The notes beneath the pieces are model-generated. The model searched no databases and was not told the origin of the DNA. It worked only from the letters and a program-made list of their open reading frames with translations. The position numbers and the translations under genes are program-made. This document shows, piece after piece, positions 48,775 through 58,576 of a stretch of DNA of 64,000 nt. The stretch is from NCBI RefSeq assembly GCF_018408855.1, contig NZ_AP024326.1:744001-808000 (forward strand), written 5' to 3'. Origin of the DNA: Caballeronia sp. NK8 (lineage in GTDB: Bacteria > Pseudomonadota > Gammaproteobacteria > Burkholderiales > Burkholderiaceae). The first letter of the stretch is position 1. Each line of letters opens with the position of its first letter.

Positions 48775-49719
48775 CTATTTGGCAACAGCTGAAGCGTTTC
48801 GCGCGTCGATAAGCCTGACGAGTCTCGCCAATGTTTCGGTATGCGGGACAGGTACGTCGAGTTTTCGGGCCACATCTACGACTGCGCCGTTGATGCCTTC
48901 GATTTCTGTCTTTCGCACGGCCAGAACGTCTTGCAGCATCGACGGCTTGTGACCGCGATGCTGTTCAATCGCATGAACGATGTTCGTCGAGCAAGAGTTC
49001 AAGTCCGCTGAAACGCCGCCGGCATTCGCTACCGAGATGACCTCGGCGGCAACGGTCAGCGCCAGGTCCTTGCTGTCCTCCAGCAGTCCAAGCTGGTCCA
49101 CCGTGGTTCCCGTGACCGCGCAGATGCTGTTGAGTGCGGCGTTGAAAGCCACCTTTTCCCAGATAGCTGCCCAGACGTTGTCGTCGACCTGACAATTCAG
49201 TCCAGCAGAATTGAGGGCTTCGGCGACGGCACTGACTTTGGATGTACATTCGCCGTCGGCGCCCATCATCCGAATTTTCCCTTCGCCGTGGCTGCTCACC
49301 GAGCCGGGCGTGACGAGGTCCGCAGGCCACGTGGTAACTCCAATGAGCACGTTAGAGAGCGGCACGAAGTCACGAATCGCTTCGACGTTTCCAAGTCCGT
49401 TTTGCAGCGTAAGCACCGCGGTTGTCTCACCAAGCAGATGCTCGATGCCAGACAAGGCCACGCGGGTATGCATCGACTTCGTGAAGACCAACAGCAACTC
49501 AGGCGATTTGTCCGTAGCGTCGGGTCGCATCGCGCCGATGTTTCCAACGGTGCGAGTTTGGCCATCTATCTCCAAACGGAGGCCATTCGCACCGATCGCT
49601 TCTAAATGCGGTTGATTGATGTCGATCAGCGTCACTGAGTGACCAGCTTCTGCGAGGCGGCCGCCGAACAACGACCCCATCGCTCCTGCACCGAGTACGG
49701 CAATTTCCATAGTTGACAT
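48775..49719 (-). CDS. Ketopantoate-reductase-family enzyme
   Basis: 314 residues. NADPH motif IAVLGAGAMGSLFGGRLAEA; TKSMHT and the LQNGLGN loop; catalytic Lys in IWEKVAFNAALNSICAVTG; C-terminal KPSMLQDVLAVRKTEIEGIN. This is the 2-dehydropantoate 2-reductase fold in full. Within an aromatic catabolic operon a pantothenate role is unlikely; such paralogs often reduce other 2-oxoacids. It might act on the benzoylformate intermediate (reducing it back to a hydroxyacid) or on stereoisomers. This is inference. Confidence 0.85.
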   Translation of the reverse strand: MSTMEIAVLGAGAMGSLFGGRLAEAGHSVTLIDINQPHLEAIGANGLRLEIDGQTRTVGNIGAMRPDATDKSPELLLVFTKSMHTRVALSGIEHLLGETTAVLTLQNGLGNVEAIRDFVPLSNVLIGVTTWPADLVTPGSVSSHGEGKIRMMGADGECTSKVSAVAEALNSAGLNCQVDDNVWAAIWEKVAFNAALNSICAVTGTTVDQLGLLEDSKDLALTVAAEVISVANAGGVSADLNSCSTNIVHAIEQHRGHKPSMLQDVLAVRKTEIEGINGAVVDVARKLDVPVPHTETLARLVRLIDARNASAVAK

Positions 49720-49784
49720 GTCGACCGTGGCTGCGGTCTTACCTTGAGTTGTCGAATGCGTTGACGAGGGTGCCGGGACGTAAC

Positions 49785-51236
49785 TCAGAACGGATAGTGT
49801 CGTGGCGACGTTTGCACAGTGATCCAGCGCAGGTCGGTGAACGCGGCAATGCCTGCGTGTCCGCCAAAGTGGCCAAAGCCACTACCCTTGATGCCTCCAA
49901 AAGGCATCTGTGCTTCGTCGTGGACGGTCGGCCCGTTGACGTGGCAAATTCCGGATTGGATGCGGCCAGCTACCCGCATCGCGCGCGCGACATCGCGACT
50001 GAACACGGCTGCAGCAAGACCGTATTCGTTGTCGTTTGCGCATCGGATCGCTTCTTCTTCGCCGTCAACGCGCACGATTGCCTTAACAGGGCCGAACGTT
50101 TCTTCGCTGTAGATCCGCATGTTCGGCCCGACGTTATCGACGAGTGTTGCAGGCATCAGCGTGCTGTCTGCTCTTCCTCCGCAGACCAGGGTCGCGCCTT
50201 TGAGCAGCGCGTCATCGATCAACGCGTTGCATCGCTGTACCGTCGCCATATCGACAACGGAGCCCAAAACGACCGGCCCCTTTCGCGGATCGCCGAGCGG
50301 CAGCGCTTTTGCCTTTTCACCAAGTTGAAGGACAAACTCGTCGGCGATCGCGCGATCCACGATGATGCGCTCGGTGGACATGCAGATCTGTCCTGAATTG
50401 GCGAAGGCACCAAAGGCTGCACCATCGACCGCTGCCGGTATGTCGGCGTCGTCGAGCACGATCAGCGGGGCCTTTCCGCCTAATTCAAGAACTGACGGTT
50501 TGAGATGCCGTGCGCAGCTTTCTGCGATGATTTTTCCGACCTTTGTCGAGCCCGTGAAATTGACACGTCGGATAGCCGGATGCGAAATCAGCGCCTCGAC
50601 AACAGGACCTGCATCGGCAGGCGCGTTGGTCACGAAGTTCACGACGCCCGCGGGCAACCCTGCATCCATGAAAGCTTCCGCAATAAGTGCGTGCGTTGCC
50701 GGGCAGATTTCCGAGCCCTTCAGTACCACCGTGTTACCGCAAGCGAGTGGAAGGGCAACCGCACGGACTCCAAGGATGACAGGCGCATTCCACGGCGCAA
50801 TTCCGAGGCATACACCTGCCGGTTGCCGAACCGCCATGGCCAGGCTGCCGGGAACGTCGGACGGAATGACTTCGCCCGAGATTTGCGTGGTCAGTGCCGC
50901 TGCTTCTCGCAGGCCGTCCGCGGCCAATCGCACGTTGAAGTCAGCCCAGATGCGCGAAGCGCCCGTTTCGGCCGCCATCGCGGAAGCAAACGCATCCGAC
51001 TTCGCTTCGAGCGCTTGCGCCGCGCTGAGGAGATAGGAGCGCCGTTGCGTCGGGCCCAGTTGAGACCAGTTAGCGAACGCGACGGCAGCTGAATCCACTG
51101 CGTCACGAACGTCGTCCAGCGTACATGCAGGGGCCACGCTCGCGACGTCCTGGTCCAAAGGGTTAGAGCGTTGGAATGTCGCGCCATTGCTCGCGCCGAC
51201 ATGCGCTCCGTTGATGAGCATCAAAATTGTCTTCAT
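49785..51236 (-). CDS. Aromatic aldehyde dehydrogenase
   Basis: 483 residues, ALDH superfamily. Cofactor loop APWNAPVILGVRAVALPLAC, NAD site FTGSTKVGKIIAE, general base Glu in LELGGKAPLIV and catalytic Cys in NSGQICMSTER are all present; the C-terminus is PFGGIKGSGFGHFGG. The sequence is of the vanillin/salicylaldehyde dehydrogenase type. In this operon it should oxidise 4-hydroxybenzaldehyde to 4-hydroxybenzoate. GGAGACT precedes the ATG at 51236; the frame above it runs into the decarboxylase gene. Confidence 0.9.
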   Translation of the reverse strand: MKTILMLINGAHVGASNGATFQRSNPLDQDVASVAPACTLDDVRDAVDSAAVAFANWSQLGPTQRRSYLLSAAQALEAKSDAFASAMAAETGASRIWADFNVRLAADGLREAAALTTQISGEVIPSDVPGSLAMAVRQPAGVCLGIAPWNAPVILGVRAVALPLACGNTVVLKGSEICPATHALIAEAFMDAGLPAGVVNFVTNAPADAGPVVEALISHPAIRRVNFTGSTKVGKIIAESCARHLKPSVLELGGKAPLIVLDDADIPAAVDGAAFGAFANSGQICMSTERIIVDRAIADEFVLQLGEKAKALPLGDPRKGPVVLGSVVDMATVQRCNALIDDALLKGATLVCGGRADSTLMPATLVDNVGPNMRIYSEETFGPVKAIVRVDGEEEAIRCANDNEYGLAAAVFSRDVARAMRVAGRIQSGICHVNGPTVHDEAQMPFGGIKGSGFGHFGGHAGIAAFTDLRWITVQTSPRHYPF

Positions 51237-51276
51237 AGTCTCCGCCGTATGTTTCTTTTTTCTCAAACGAGGTCTG

Positions 51277-52890
51277 TCAGGCAACCACGACCTCTACAAG
51301 ACGCGGCTCGCCCGCATCGAGGGCTTCCTTCAACTTCTCCGCAAGCTCTGCGGCGTCCGTGACACGGAGACCCTTACAACCCATGCCTTGGGCGAGTGAC
51401 ACGAAATCCAGACCGGGCAGATCGGTACCCTGAACCGGGTCGTCGGAAGTGAATCCGAACACTGGCGCGAACTCCTGAAGCGCGGCATAGCGCTGGTTAT
51501 TCAAAATGACAAACGTGATCGGCAAACGCATCTGAACGGCGCTATAGATGGCTTGGATGGAGTACATGCTCGAGCCGTCTCCAATCAGGCCAATCACTCG
51601 GCTGTTGGGCAGAGCGAGCGCAACGCCGACCGCAGCCGGCATGCCGTAGCCCAAACCGCCGCTAGCCATCGTGAAAAACGTACTGCTCTTGGTGAATGGC
51701 AGATACCGTTGCATGACCGGGCGAGAACTCGGTGCCTCTTCAACTACGACGTCGTTCGCGTCGCGGACCTCCGCCAAGGTTTGCAGCGCGAACGCGACTG
51801 ACATGACGGGCGACGGCTCGGCACGGGGTGCTTTGGGCCGAGCCTCTGGCAAAGGACGAGCCTCCGGTGCCGCACGCGCCAGCAAGTCAAGCACGCCGAG
51901 TCGGACATTACCGACCACCGCAGCCCCAGCGGGCGTCCACGCCGCGACATTGGGGTCGTCGATGAGTTGATAAAGGGCCGTGCCCGGAGGCACGTGCGGG
52001 CCTGTACCTTCGACGTGGTAAGAAAAAGCAGGCGCGCCAAGGACAAAGACAACGTCATGCCCATGGAGCAGCGAAACGATCTTTTCACGCATCGCGGGTA
52101 GAAATCCCGCGAAGAGTCGGTGGTCTTCGGGGAACGAACAACGAGCGCTCATTGGCGCGACAAACACGCGTGCGTTATGTCTCTCGGCCAGTTGAACAAT
52201 TTCCTTCCACGCGCCAGCCCGGTCAACTCCTGCACCCACCACGAGAGCAGGCGTTCTCGATGCGTCTAGCGCTGCGCCGAGTTTCGCCAATGCCTTCGGG
52301 TCAGGACGGACCGAATTGCTGACCGTCGCGCGCTCGTGAAACTCCGCAGGCTGGTCCCAGTCATCCACTGGAATCGAAACGAAAACAGGCCCACGAGGTT
52401 CCTGCATTGCAATGTGATAGGCGCGCTCAATCGCGCGCGGCACGTCTTGCGCACGGGCGGGTTCAATCGCCCACTTCACGTATGGCTTAGGAAACTCGAC
52501 CGCCTGTGCGGCGGAGAGGAACGGGTCGAAGGGCAAGATCGAACGGGCTTGCTGACCCGCCGTAATCACAAGCGGCGTCTGATTTTTGAATGCCGTGAAG
52601 ATGTTGCCCATCGCGTTGCCAACGCCAGCCGCAGAATGAAGGTTCACTAATGCTGCGTTTCCAGTCGCTTGCGCGTAGCCATCGGCCATCCCGACGACTG
52701 CCGCCTCTTGCAGGCCCAAGACGTATCGAAAGTCGGCTGGGAAATCCCGAAACATTGGAAGCTCGGTCGATCCGGGGTTCGCAAATATTGACGTCATTCC
52801 CAGTTCGCGCACGAGCTTGATGACGACGTCCCTAACGGTGGCTTGTGTCGACGGACTGCTTCCCTCGCCTTGTTTGTCGCTGCCTGTCAT
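51277..52890 (-). CDS. mdlC: Benzoylformate decarboxylase-type ThDP enzyme
   Basis: 537 residues. The residues known in Pseudomonas benzoylformate decarboxylase have clear counterparts: Ser41 (NPGSTELP), Glu62 (GLQEAAVVG), His85 (NLHSAAGVGN) and His292 (APAFSYH). The ThDP site GDGSSMYSIQAIYSAVQM is in the C-terminal domain. It should decarboxylate 4-hydroxybenzoylformate to 4-hydroxybenzaldehyde. AAGGAA precedes the ATG at 52890. It opens the operon and is transcribed away from the LysR gene across 300 bases. Confidence 0.9.
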   Translation of the reverse strand: MTGSDKQGEGSSPSTQATVRDVVIKLVRELGMTSIFANPGSTELPMFRDFPADFRYVLGLQEAAVVGMADGYAQATGNAALVNLHSAAGVGNAMGNIFTAFKNQTPLVITAGQQARSILPFDPFLSAAQAVEFPKPYVKWAIEPARAQDVPRAIERAYHIAMQEPRGPVFVSIPVDDWDQPAEFHERATVSNSVRPDPKALAKLGAALDASRTPALVVGAGVDRAGAWKEIVQLAERHNARVFVAPMSARCSFPEDHRLFAGFLPAMREKIVSLLHGHDVVFVLGAPAFSYHVEGTGPHVPPGTALYQLIDDPNVAAWTPAGAAVVGNVRLGVLDLLARAAPEARPLPEARPKAPRAEPSPVMSVAFALQTLAEVRDANDVVVEEAPSSRPVMQRYLPFTKSSTFFTMASGGLGYGMPAAVGVALALPNSRVIGLIGDGSSMYSIQAIYSAVQMRLPITFVILNNQRYAALQEFAPVFGFTSDDPVQGTDLPGLDFVSLAQGMGCKGLRVTDAAELAEKLKEALDAGEPRLVEVVVA

Positions 52891-52980
52891 TGCAATTCCT
52901 TTTCGGTTCAAGAGCGTTCCTGCTCTTCGGTGAAACGAGTATGAAATTTTGAGACATGATTGAATATTGCTTTTTTCCAC

Positions 52981-53004
52981 CAAACCCTTTACCTTTGGGT
53001 TAAG
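52981..53004. promoter_or_regulatory. Candidate LysR operator in the mdlC-LysR intergenic region
   Basis: An interrupted palindrome AACCC-TTTACCTTT-GGGTT lies ~90 bases before mdlC, embedding CTT...AAG with a T-N11-A core. This is the usual LysR recognition geometry and the usual place between divergent regulator and target. The 300-base region holds no gene and is AT-rich around this site. Confidence 0.45.
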
Positions 53005-53190
53005 GTCTTGGGCCGAATTGGAATGTCACAAGAAGATGTAGGCGGCTGTTTTAAAAGCATTTTTTCGTAATTCGATCGACGTCAATGGCCGTTTCCATAG
53101 CTCGGCGCCCTTAGGGAACACCCCGAGAAGCGCCTAGCGCACATTCCCGACCTAACGCCTACTGATGTCGAGCCACCTCACGCCCAACTC

Positions 53191-54117
53191 ATGAGCTATA
53201 ACCTCCATCAACTGCATGCTTTTGCGACCATCGTGTCGTCGGGCAGTCTAGGAAGGGCCGCAGCATTGCTCAACGTGACTCAACCAGCATTAAGTCGGAC
53301 CATTAAGCGCCTGGAGGAAGATGTTGGCGCTTCGCTCTTTGAGCGCCACGTGAAAGGTATGCAGTTGACGGATATTGGCGCTGCCTTGCTGCCGCATGCT
53401 CAGCTTTTATTGCGCGAGGCAGAAAATGCGCGCGAAGAGATCGACGCGATGCGCGGGCTCGCCAAAGGAACGATCAAGGTGGGAGCAGTAGGCAGTCTCG
53501 CTGCCCACTTCCTTCCTTTGGCCATCGATCGTGTTTTAGGGAAATGGGGCAACTTGCACGTCGAGATCATTGAAGGCGTGTGGGACCGCCTCGCTGAGGG
53601 TCTCATCAATTACGAGATCGACCTCGCTCTAAGTACGGCTGCCACTGACAGCGACGAGATCGTGTCCGTGCCTGACTGCCGATGGGAGGACAACAGCTTT
53701 GTGGTAGCAGCTTTCAGCCATCCATTGCGCAAGAAACCTAAGCTCACTCTTGCCGACACGTTGACGGCGCGGTGGACCATCCCCCCCAAAGGTACAGCCC
53801 CTTATGAACACATGCGAGAGACGTTCCTTTCTCGCAACCTCGACATGCCGGATATTGCTGTCCAGACGCGGTCGGTGACAGTGCTCAAAAGTCTGGTAGC
53901 CGAATGCTCGTTTCTGAGCTGGATGCCGGAACCGATGTACGACTCTGAAAGCAAGGCAGGGATCATGGGGACTCTGCCTATTCCGGGCATTAGCGCGGCC
54001 AGAACACTGACTGCGTTTCAGCGCCGCAACGGGATACTGCCACGTCCAGCCGCGCGTCTACTCGACGAACTCAGAAGTTTGACCGAGCGCGGCATGGCGT
54101 TGCAGACCACGCGATAA
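53191..54117 (+). CDS. LysR-family regulator of the hydroxymandelate operon
   Basis: 308 residues. The helix-turn-helix covers residues ~3-62 (LGRAAALLNVTQPALSRTIK, LFERHVKGMQLTDIG); the effector-binding domain follows from ~90. It diverges from mdlC, as LysR activators usually do from the operon they control, and a candidate operator lies between. The likely inducer is 4-hydroxymandelate or the corresponding benzoylformate. Confidence 0.88.
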   Translation: MSYNLHQLHAFATIVSSGSLGRAAALLNVTQPALSRTIKRLEEDVGASLFERHVKGMQLTDIGAALLPHAQLLLREAENAREEIDAMRGLAKGTIKVGAVGSLAAHFLPLAIDRVLGKWGNLHVEIIEGVWDRLAEGLINYEIDLALSTAATDSDEIVSVPDCRWEDNSFVVAAFSHPLRKKPKLTLADTLTARWTIPPKGTAPYEHMRETFLSRNLDMPDIAVQTRSVTVLKSLVAECSFLSWMPEPMYDSESKAGIMGTLPIPGISAARTLTAFQRRNGILPRPAARLLDELRSLTERGMALQTTR

Positions 54118-54564
54118 GCATATCCGTTCGGCTGGCCACGTGTTCGAGTACCGCGACCTGCCGGCGTTGGTGGCAACGTCGCGCTCTGCGGCTATTTCCC
54201 TGCTGAGAATTATGCAGGGAGCGTAACGGTCTGATGCATTTAAGACGGCGCGTTCGGCGCGAAGCCTACCGTAACTGGAGTGAGGCGAAGTGAAGGAAAC
54301 AATTCGCCATGGGTCTAAACGACAGAGAGGCGAATCGAAGCGCCTCGACGAGCCAAGACCAGCCAGTTTTGTCCGTTTCTGGGAGACGCGGTCGTTCCAA
54401 TGGCCGCAAACGAATCTCTACGAGCGGCCGCTTCTGGCCGAAGGACTAAACCGCTCGCGCGGTAGGGGCTACGGTCCGACGCTGGTGGTCAGGGAGAGGC
54501 CGGTCACCCGGCTTTATGTTGGCGAATGAGGCAATCCGCCTCGTTCTTCAACAGGAGCCGAATC
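54118..54564. other. Left flank of the IS91-type element
   Basis: A frame at 54290-54529 is open (ending VRERPVTRLYVGE) but has no domain or start site I trust. The stretch probably contains the terminal end of the IS91-type element; its exact border is not visible. Confidence 0.35.
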
Positions 54565-55440
54565 ATGACCTCCTTACCGACAAACGCCAGCCCACTGCGC
54601 CAGCGCATGATCGACGATATGCGCATGCGCCAGCTTGCCCCCAAGACGCAGGACATCTACCTGCACATCGTGCGTGAGTTCGCCCGTTTTCTCGGGCGCT
54701 CGCCTGACACGGCCACCGTCGAGGACCTGCGCCGCTACCAGCTCTATCTGGTCGACCACGGCACATCGGCCGTGTCGCTGAACCACGCGATCACCGGCCT
54801 GAAGTTCTTCTTCAAAGTCACGCTCGACCGGCCCGAGCTGATGGTCAGGATGCAACCGGTGCGCGTGCCCCGCATATTGCCCGTCGTGCTCAGCCCCGAC
54901 GAAGTGCGGCGGCTCATCGAGGCCGCCGGTAACCTGAAGCACCAAACCGCGCTGTCGGTCGCGTACGGCGCGGGGCTACGCGCCAGCGAAGTGGTGGCGC
55001 TGAAGGTCACCGACGTCGACAGCGAGCGCATGACACTGCGTATCGAGCAGGGCAAGGGCCGCCGTGACCGCTACGCGATGCTCTCGCCGGTGCTGCTCGA
55101 ACGTCTGCGTGTGTGGTGGCGCGTGGCCCGTGCGCAGGGCAAGATGCTCGATGGTGGGTGGCTGTTTCCCGGACTCGATCCGCTCGATCAGTTAAGCACG
55201 CGACAGTTGAACCGTGCCATTCATGCCGCCGCCGAGACTGCGAACATCGACAAACGTGTGTCCATGCACACGCTACGCCATAGCTTTGCGACACATCTCC
55301 TCGAACAGAAGGTGGATATCCGCGTGATCCAGGTGCTGCTCGGCCATGCAAAGCTCGAGAACACCGCGCTCTACGTCCAGGTGGCCACCGACCTGCTGCA
55401 CGAGGTCACCAGTCCGCTGGACCGTCTGCCCTCAGAGTAG
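54565..55440 (+). CDS. Tyrosine recombinase of the IS91-type element
   Basis: 291 residues, XerC/D-like. A core-binding domain (LRQRMIDDMRMRQLAPKTQD) is followed by a complete catalytic domain: first Arg in GAGLRASEV, HTLRHSFATHLLE, LLGHAKLENTALYVQV with the nucleophile tyrosine. AGGAG precedes the ATG at 54565. It may resolve or assist the rolling-circle transposase encoded next. In contrast to the recombinase-like gene at 27456, its active site is whole. Confidence 0.9.
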   Translation: MTSLPTNASPLRQRMIDDMRMRQLAPKTQDIYLHIVREFARFLGRSPDTATVEDLRRYQLYLVDHGTSAVSLNHAITGLKFFFKVTLDRPELMVRMQPVRVPRILPVVLSPDEVRRLIEAAGNLKHQTALSVAYGAGLRASEVVALKVTDVDSERMTLRIEQGKGRRDRYAMLSPVLLERLRVWWRVARAQGKMLDGGWLFPGLDPLDQLSTRQLNRAIHAAAETANIDKRVSMHTLRHSFATHLLEQKVDIRVIQVLLGHAKLENTALYVQVATDLLHEVTSPLDRLPSE

Positions 55441-55461
55441 ACCCGCGGGCTGTAACGCCTC

Positions 55462-56631
55462 ATGCTGGAGGTTGCGGACATCTTCCGCAGCCACGGGCCA
55501 GCGTGGCGAGCCACGACACACTTGAGCCTGGGGCAGCTGAAGGTCATGTCGGCCATCGAACGGTGCCGCACGGCGGCACTGGGCGGACATGTGCTGCGCT
55601 GTTCAGGCTGCACAAGGACCGAGGTGTCCTTCAACTCGTGCCGAGACCGGCATTGCCCGAAGTGCCAGGCCAGCGCCGCACACCGCTGGCTAGAGGCGCG
55701 TCAGGCCGATCTGCTACCCGTCGAGTACTTCCACGTCGTCTTCACGCTGCCCGCGCAAATCAGCGCGATCGCCTGGTACAACAAGCGGGTCATCTACGGG
55801 CTGCTGTTCGACATCGCCGCCGACACGCTGCGCACGATCGCCGAGGATCCCAGGCATCTCGGCGCCCAGATCGGCGCCACGCTCGTACTGCACACTTGGG
55901 GATCGGCGCTCACGCATCACCCGCATGTGCACGGCATCGTCCCCGGTGGCGGGCTGTCGCCTGACGGTGAACGCTGGATCGCCTGCCGGCCCGGCTACTT
56001 CCTGCCCGTGCGCGTCCTCTCACGCCTGTTCCGACGCCGCTTCCTCGAGGCACTCCAGTCGGTTCACCACCGTGGCGACCTGCAGTTCTTCGGCGAGTAC
56101 ACCGGGCTCGCCGACCCCGCCACCTTTGCCCGATGGCTTGCGCCCCTACGTACTTGCGAATGGGTGGTCTACGCCAAGCGCCCGTTCGCCGGACCGAAGG
56201 CGGTGCTCGAGTACCTCTCACGCTACACGCACCGCGTCGCCATCTCCAACCAGCGCCTGGTCGCCGTCGATGAGCGTGGCGTGACGTTCCGCTGGAAGGA
56301 CTACCGTGCGAAGGGACGCACCCGCTACAAGACCATGACCCTCGAAACCGGCGAATTCATGCGCCGCTTCCTGCTCCATGTGCTGCCCGGTGGTTTCCAT
56401 CGGATCCGCCACTTCGGGCTGCTCGCCAACCCGGTGCGCCGCGCCAATCTCGCAAAGGTGCGCGAACTGCTGCACGTCGAACCCGAGATCAGCCCGTCGC
56501 CGGACGACGCCATCATCGAAACCCGCCCCGTCTTCATCTGTCGGCACTGCGGCGCACCGATGGTCGTCATCGAAATCCTCGCGCGCAGCGCCCCGATCCG
56601 CGCACCGCCAATGCGCCGGGATCCGACATGA
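55462..56631 (+). CDS. IS91-family HUH transposase
   Basis: 389 residues. An N-terminal zinc-binding region (CSGCTRTEVSFNSCRDRHCP) leads to the HUH motif HPHVHGIVPGGG and the tyrosine helix YLSRYTHRVAISN, then a C-terminal CxxC pair (FICRHCGAP). These are the marks of rolling-circle IS91 transposases, which cut and join single strands. The gene is intact. Confidence 0.92.
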   Translation: MLEVADIFRSHGPAWRATTHLSLGQLKVMSAIERCRTAALGGHVLRCSGCTRTEVSFNSCRDRHCPKCQASAAHRWLEARQADLLPVEYFHVVFTLPAQISAIAWYNKRVIYGLLFDIAADTLRTIAEDPRHLGAQIGATLVLHTWGSALTHHPHVHGIVPGGGLSPDGERWIACRPGYFLPVRVLSRLFRRRFLEALQSVHHRGDLQFFGEYTGLADPATFARWLAPLRTCEWVVYAKRPFAGPKAVLEYLSRYTHRVAISNQRLVAVDERGVTFRWKDYRAKGRTRYKTMTLETGEFMRRFLLHVLPGGFHRIRHFGLLANPVRRANLAKVRELLHVEPEISPSPDDAIIETRPVFICRHCGAPMVVIEILARSAPIRAPPMRRDPT

Positions 56632-57182
56632 ACCCCACGGTTCCTCGACCTGCCTGTCGAACGTTGGCTCCGCGGCAACGCGGCCCAAGGATGGAAGCCT
56701 GCGCGTGTCGCTACGCGAAGCGCTTTGCCCGGCCGCCTCATCATCGCGAATGCACGACTAAACCACTTCGCTACGGCGTCAGCGTCCCTCCGGCACCCCG
56801 CCTGAGCGTGCCGCATCCGGCACCACTGACCATTCCGGTCTATCAATCGCCATAGCCGCGAACCCTCCAACCGCAGTGGGGCACTCCGCGGTTTCCTCCA
56901 TCGGGCTTATTCGACGCCTGCCGACATGCGCGGCGGCACGCACATTTCTGCGGCCGATGGCAGGCATCGAATAAACCTTAACGAACTCAGACAAACCGCT
57001 AGCTTCTCCCGACCGTGTAGTAAGCGTCTTCAAGACGCGCAATACGCTTGCTTGCAGGTCCGATAATCGGGCTACGAACGCGAAGGCAGCCATTACGGAG
57101 TCGAGGCATATAGGCACGCCAACCACACACTGATAACCGGCTCGCCTGAACCTGCGTCACGCAAACCCCACCCACGCCCGTC
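56632..57182. other. Right flank of the IS91-type element
   Basis: Contains the presumed origin end of the element, with the 56907-56974 inverted repeat. The remainder up to the minus-strand transporter shows no gene. A short frame encoding only Pro/Ala/Arg-rich peptide was ignored. Confidence 0.4.
56907..56974. repeat. 16-bp inverted repeat around a 36-base spacer
   Basis: The arms TTATTCGACGCCTGCC (56907-56922) and GGCAGGCATCGAATAA (56959-56974) are complementary with one mismatch. In single-stranded form they would fold into a long stem-loop. Placed behind the HUH transposase it could be the origin or terminus hairpin, or mark an unrelated small element. Confidence 0.6.
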
Positions 57183-58553
57183 TCAGCGCGTACTCATCGT
57201 CTCGGCGGCAGAATGCGCCGGCATGCCGCCGCCACACACCCCTCTCATCCGCGCATCCTGCCTCAGACCCCAGATCCACGTCACGGCCAGGCAAGGCAGC
57301 AGCGACGCAATCGAATACCCGACTCCCGCGAGCGGATTCCCGGTCAGATTGACGAGTGCCAGACTGATCAGGGGCAGAAACCCGCCGAACACCACGTTGC
57401 CGAGTTGTTGCGCGAGGCCGAAGCCGGTCGTCCGGCTCTGCGGCGGGAAGCACTCGGCGACGAACGCGGGCAGCGGCGCCATGATCATCGCGGTCAGCAC
57501 GGCAAGCACGGCGATCAGCAGCGAGACGGAAACCCACTGCGACGACGCCACGCCTGCCCTGATGCCCGCGAACGCCGGGTAAGCCGCCGCAATCCACATG
57601 ACGATCCCGATCAACATCACGCGCGCCCGTCCGACGACATCCGACAATCGGCCGAACACCGGATACAGCGGTGCGGCGATCAGGATGCCGGCGCCGAGAC
57701 ACAGGTTGGCCTGCGTCGGTTCGACCTTGAGCACGTTCTGCAGAAAATAGAGCATGTAGACGATCGACGTGTACAGCGAAACCGACGTCCCGCCCTGCGC
57801 GCCGAACATCGCGACCAGAATGGCTTTCCAGGACGTGCTGCTCGACAGGGTCTCCTGCAAGGGCCGCTTCGAAAGCCGGCCCGCGTCACGCATCTCCATG
57901 AACACCGGCGTCTCCGTCATGCCGAGCCGTATCCACGTGGCGACGGCCACGATCGGCGCGGAGATCAGGAACGGCACGCGCCATCCCCACGATTCGAAGC
58001 TGGCCGAATCGAGCGAGAGTTTCAGCGCCGACACGACCACGAGTGCGAGCAGCAGACCCACGCTCGCCGTGCTCTGCAAGACGCTGGTCGCCATTCCCTT
58101 GCGGCCTTCGGGCGCATGCTCCATGACGTACACCACCGCCGAACCGTACTCGCCGCCAAGCGCGACGCCCTGCACGATGCGCAGCGTGAGCAGCGCGATG
58201 GGCGCGGCCATGCCGGCGACTCCATAGGTAGGCAGACAGCCGATGCCGACGGTGGCGATTCCCATGATCGCGAGCGTGATGACGAAGGTCTTCTTGCGGC
58301 CGATCCGGTCGGACATCGGACTGAAGATCACGGTGCCGAGCGGGCGGGCTACATAGGCAATGCCGAACGTGGCGACGCCTGCGAGCGCCGCGACGGATTT
58401 GTCCGTGGATGGAAGAAACAGATGTGTCAGCGTCGCCGTCAGCGCGACGTAGACGAAGAAATCGTAATACTCGAGCATCGTTCCCAGACTGGATGTCACG
58501 ATGATGCGCAACATGCCGGGACGACGATGCGCGTTGCCTGATCCTTCGATCAT
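57183..58553 (-). CDS. MHS-family metabolite:H+ symporter
   Basis: 456 residues, twelve membrane segments. The first segment LGTMLEYYDFFVYVALTATL and motif A FSPMSDRIGRKKTFV are typical of MHS carriers (ShiA, KgtP, ProP). It should import an organic acid or other small metabolite that enters the CoA pathway encoded upstream. GGAGGAGA precedes the ATG at 58553; the open frame above it is not protein-like. Last gene of the operon, 23 bases after an enoyl-CoA hydratase. Confidence 0.9.
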   Translation of the reverse strand: MIEGSGNAHRRPGMLRIIVTSSLGTMLEYYDFFVYVALTATLTHLFLPSTDKSVAALAGVATFGIAYVARPLGTVIFSPMSDRIGRKKTFVITLAIMGIATVGIGCLPTYGVAGMAAPIALLTLRIVQGVALGGEYGSAVVYVMEHAPEGRKGMATSVLQSTASVGLLLALVVVSALKLSLDSASFESWGWRVPFLISAPIVAVATWIRLGMTETPVFMEMRDAGRLSKRPLQETLSSSTSWKAILVAMFGAQGGTSVSLYTSIVYMLYFLQNVLKVEPTQANLCLGAGILIAAPLYPVFGRLSDVVGRARVMLIGIVMWIAAAYPAFAGIRAGVASSQWVSVSLLIAVLAVLTAMIMAPLPAFVAECFPPQSRTTGFGLAQQLGNVVFGGFLPLISLALVNLTGNPLAGVGYSIASLLPCLAVTWIWGLRQDARMRGVCGGGMPAHSAAETMSTR

Positions 58554-58576
58554 GTGTGTCTCCTCCGATGAGTGTG

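Larger units (their letters stand above)
54290..56974 (+). mobile_element. IS91-type element with accessory tyrosine recombinase
   Basis: A tyrosine recombinase and a Y-type HUH transposase are consecutive on the plus strand, 21 bases apart. That pairing is typical of a subgroup of IS91 elements. Ends are approximate: IS91 has no terminal inverted repeats or target duplication. The right limit is set at a 68-base inverted-repeat structure at 56907-56974; the left one is a guess. Confidence 0.5.

Noticed and set aside
54290..54529. 79-aa frame before the IS91-type recombinase
   Set aside because: No domain and no convincing ribosome site; probably the non-coding end of the element.
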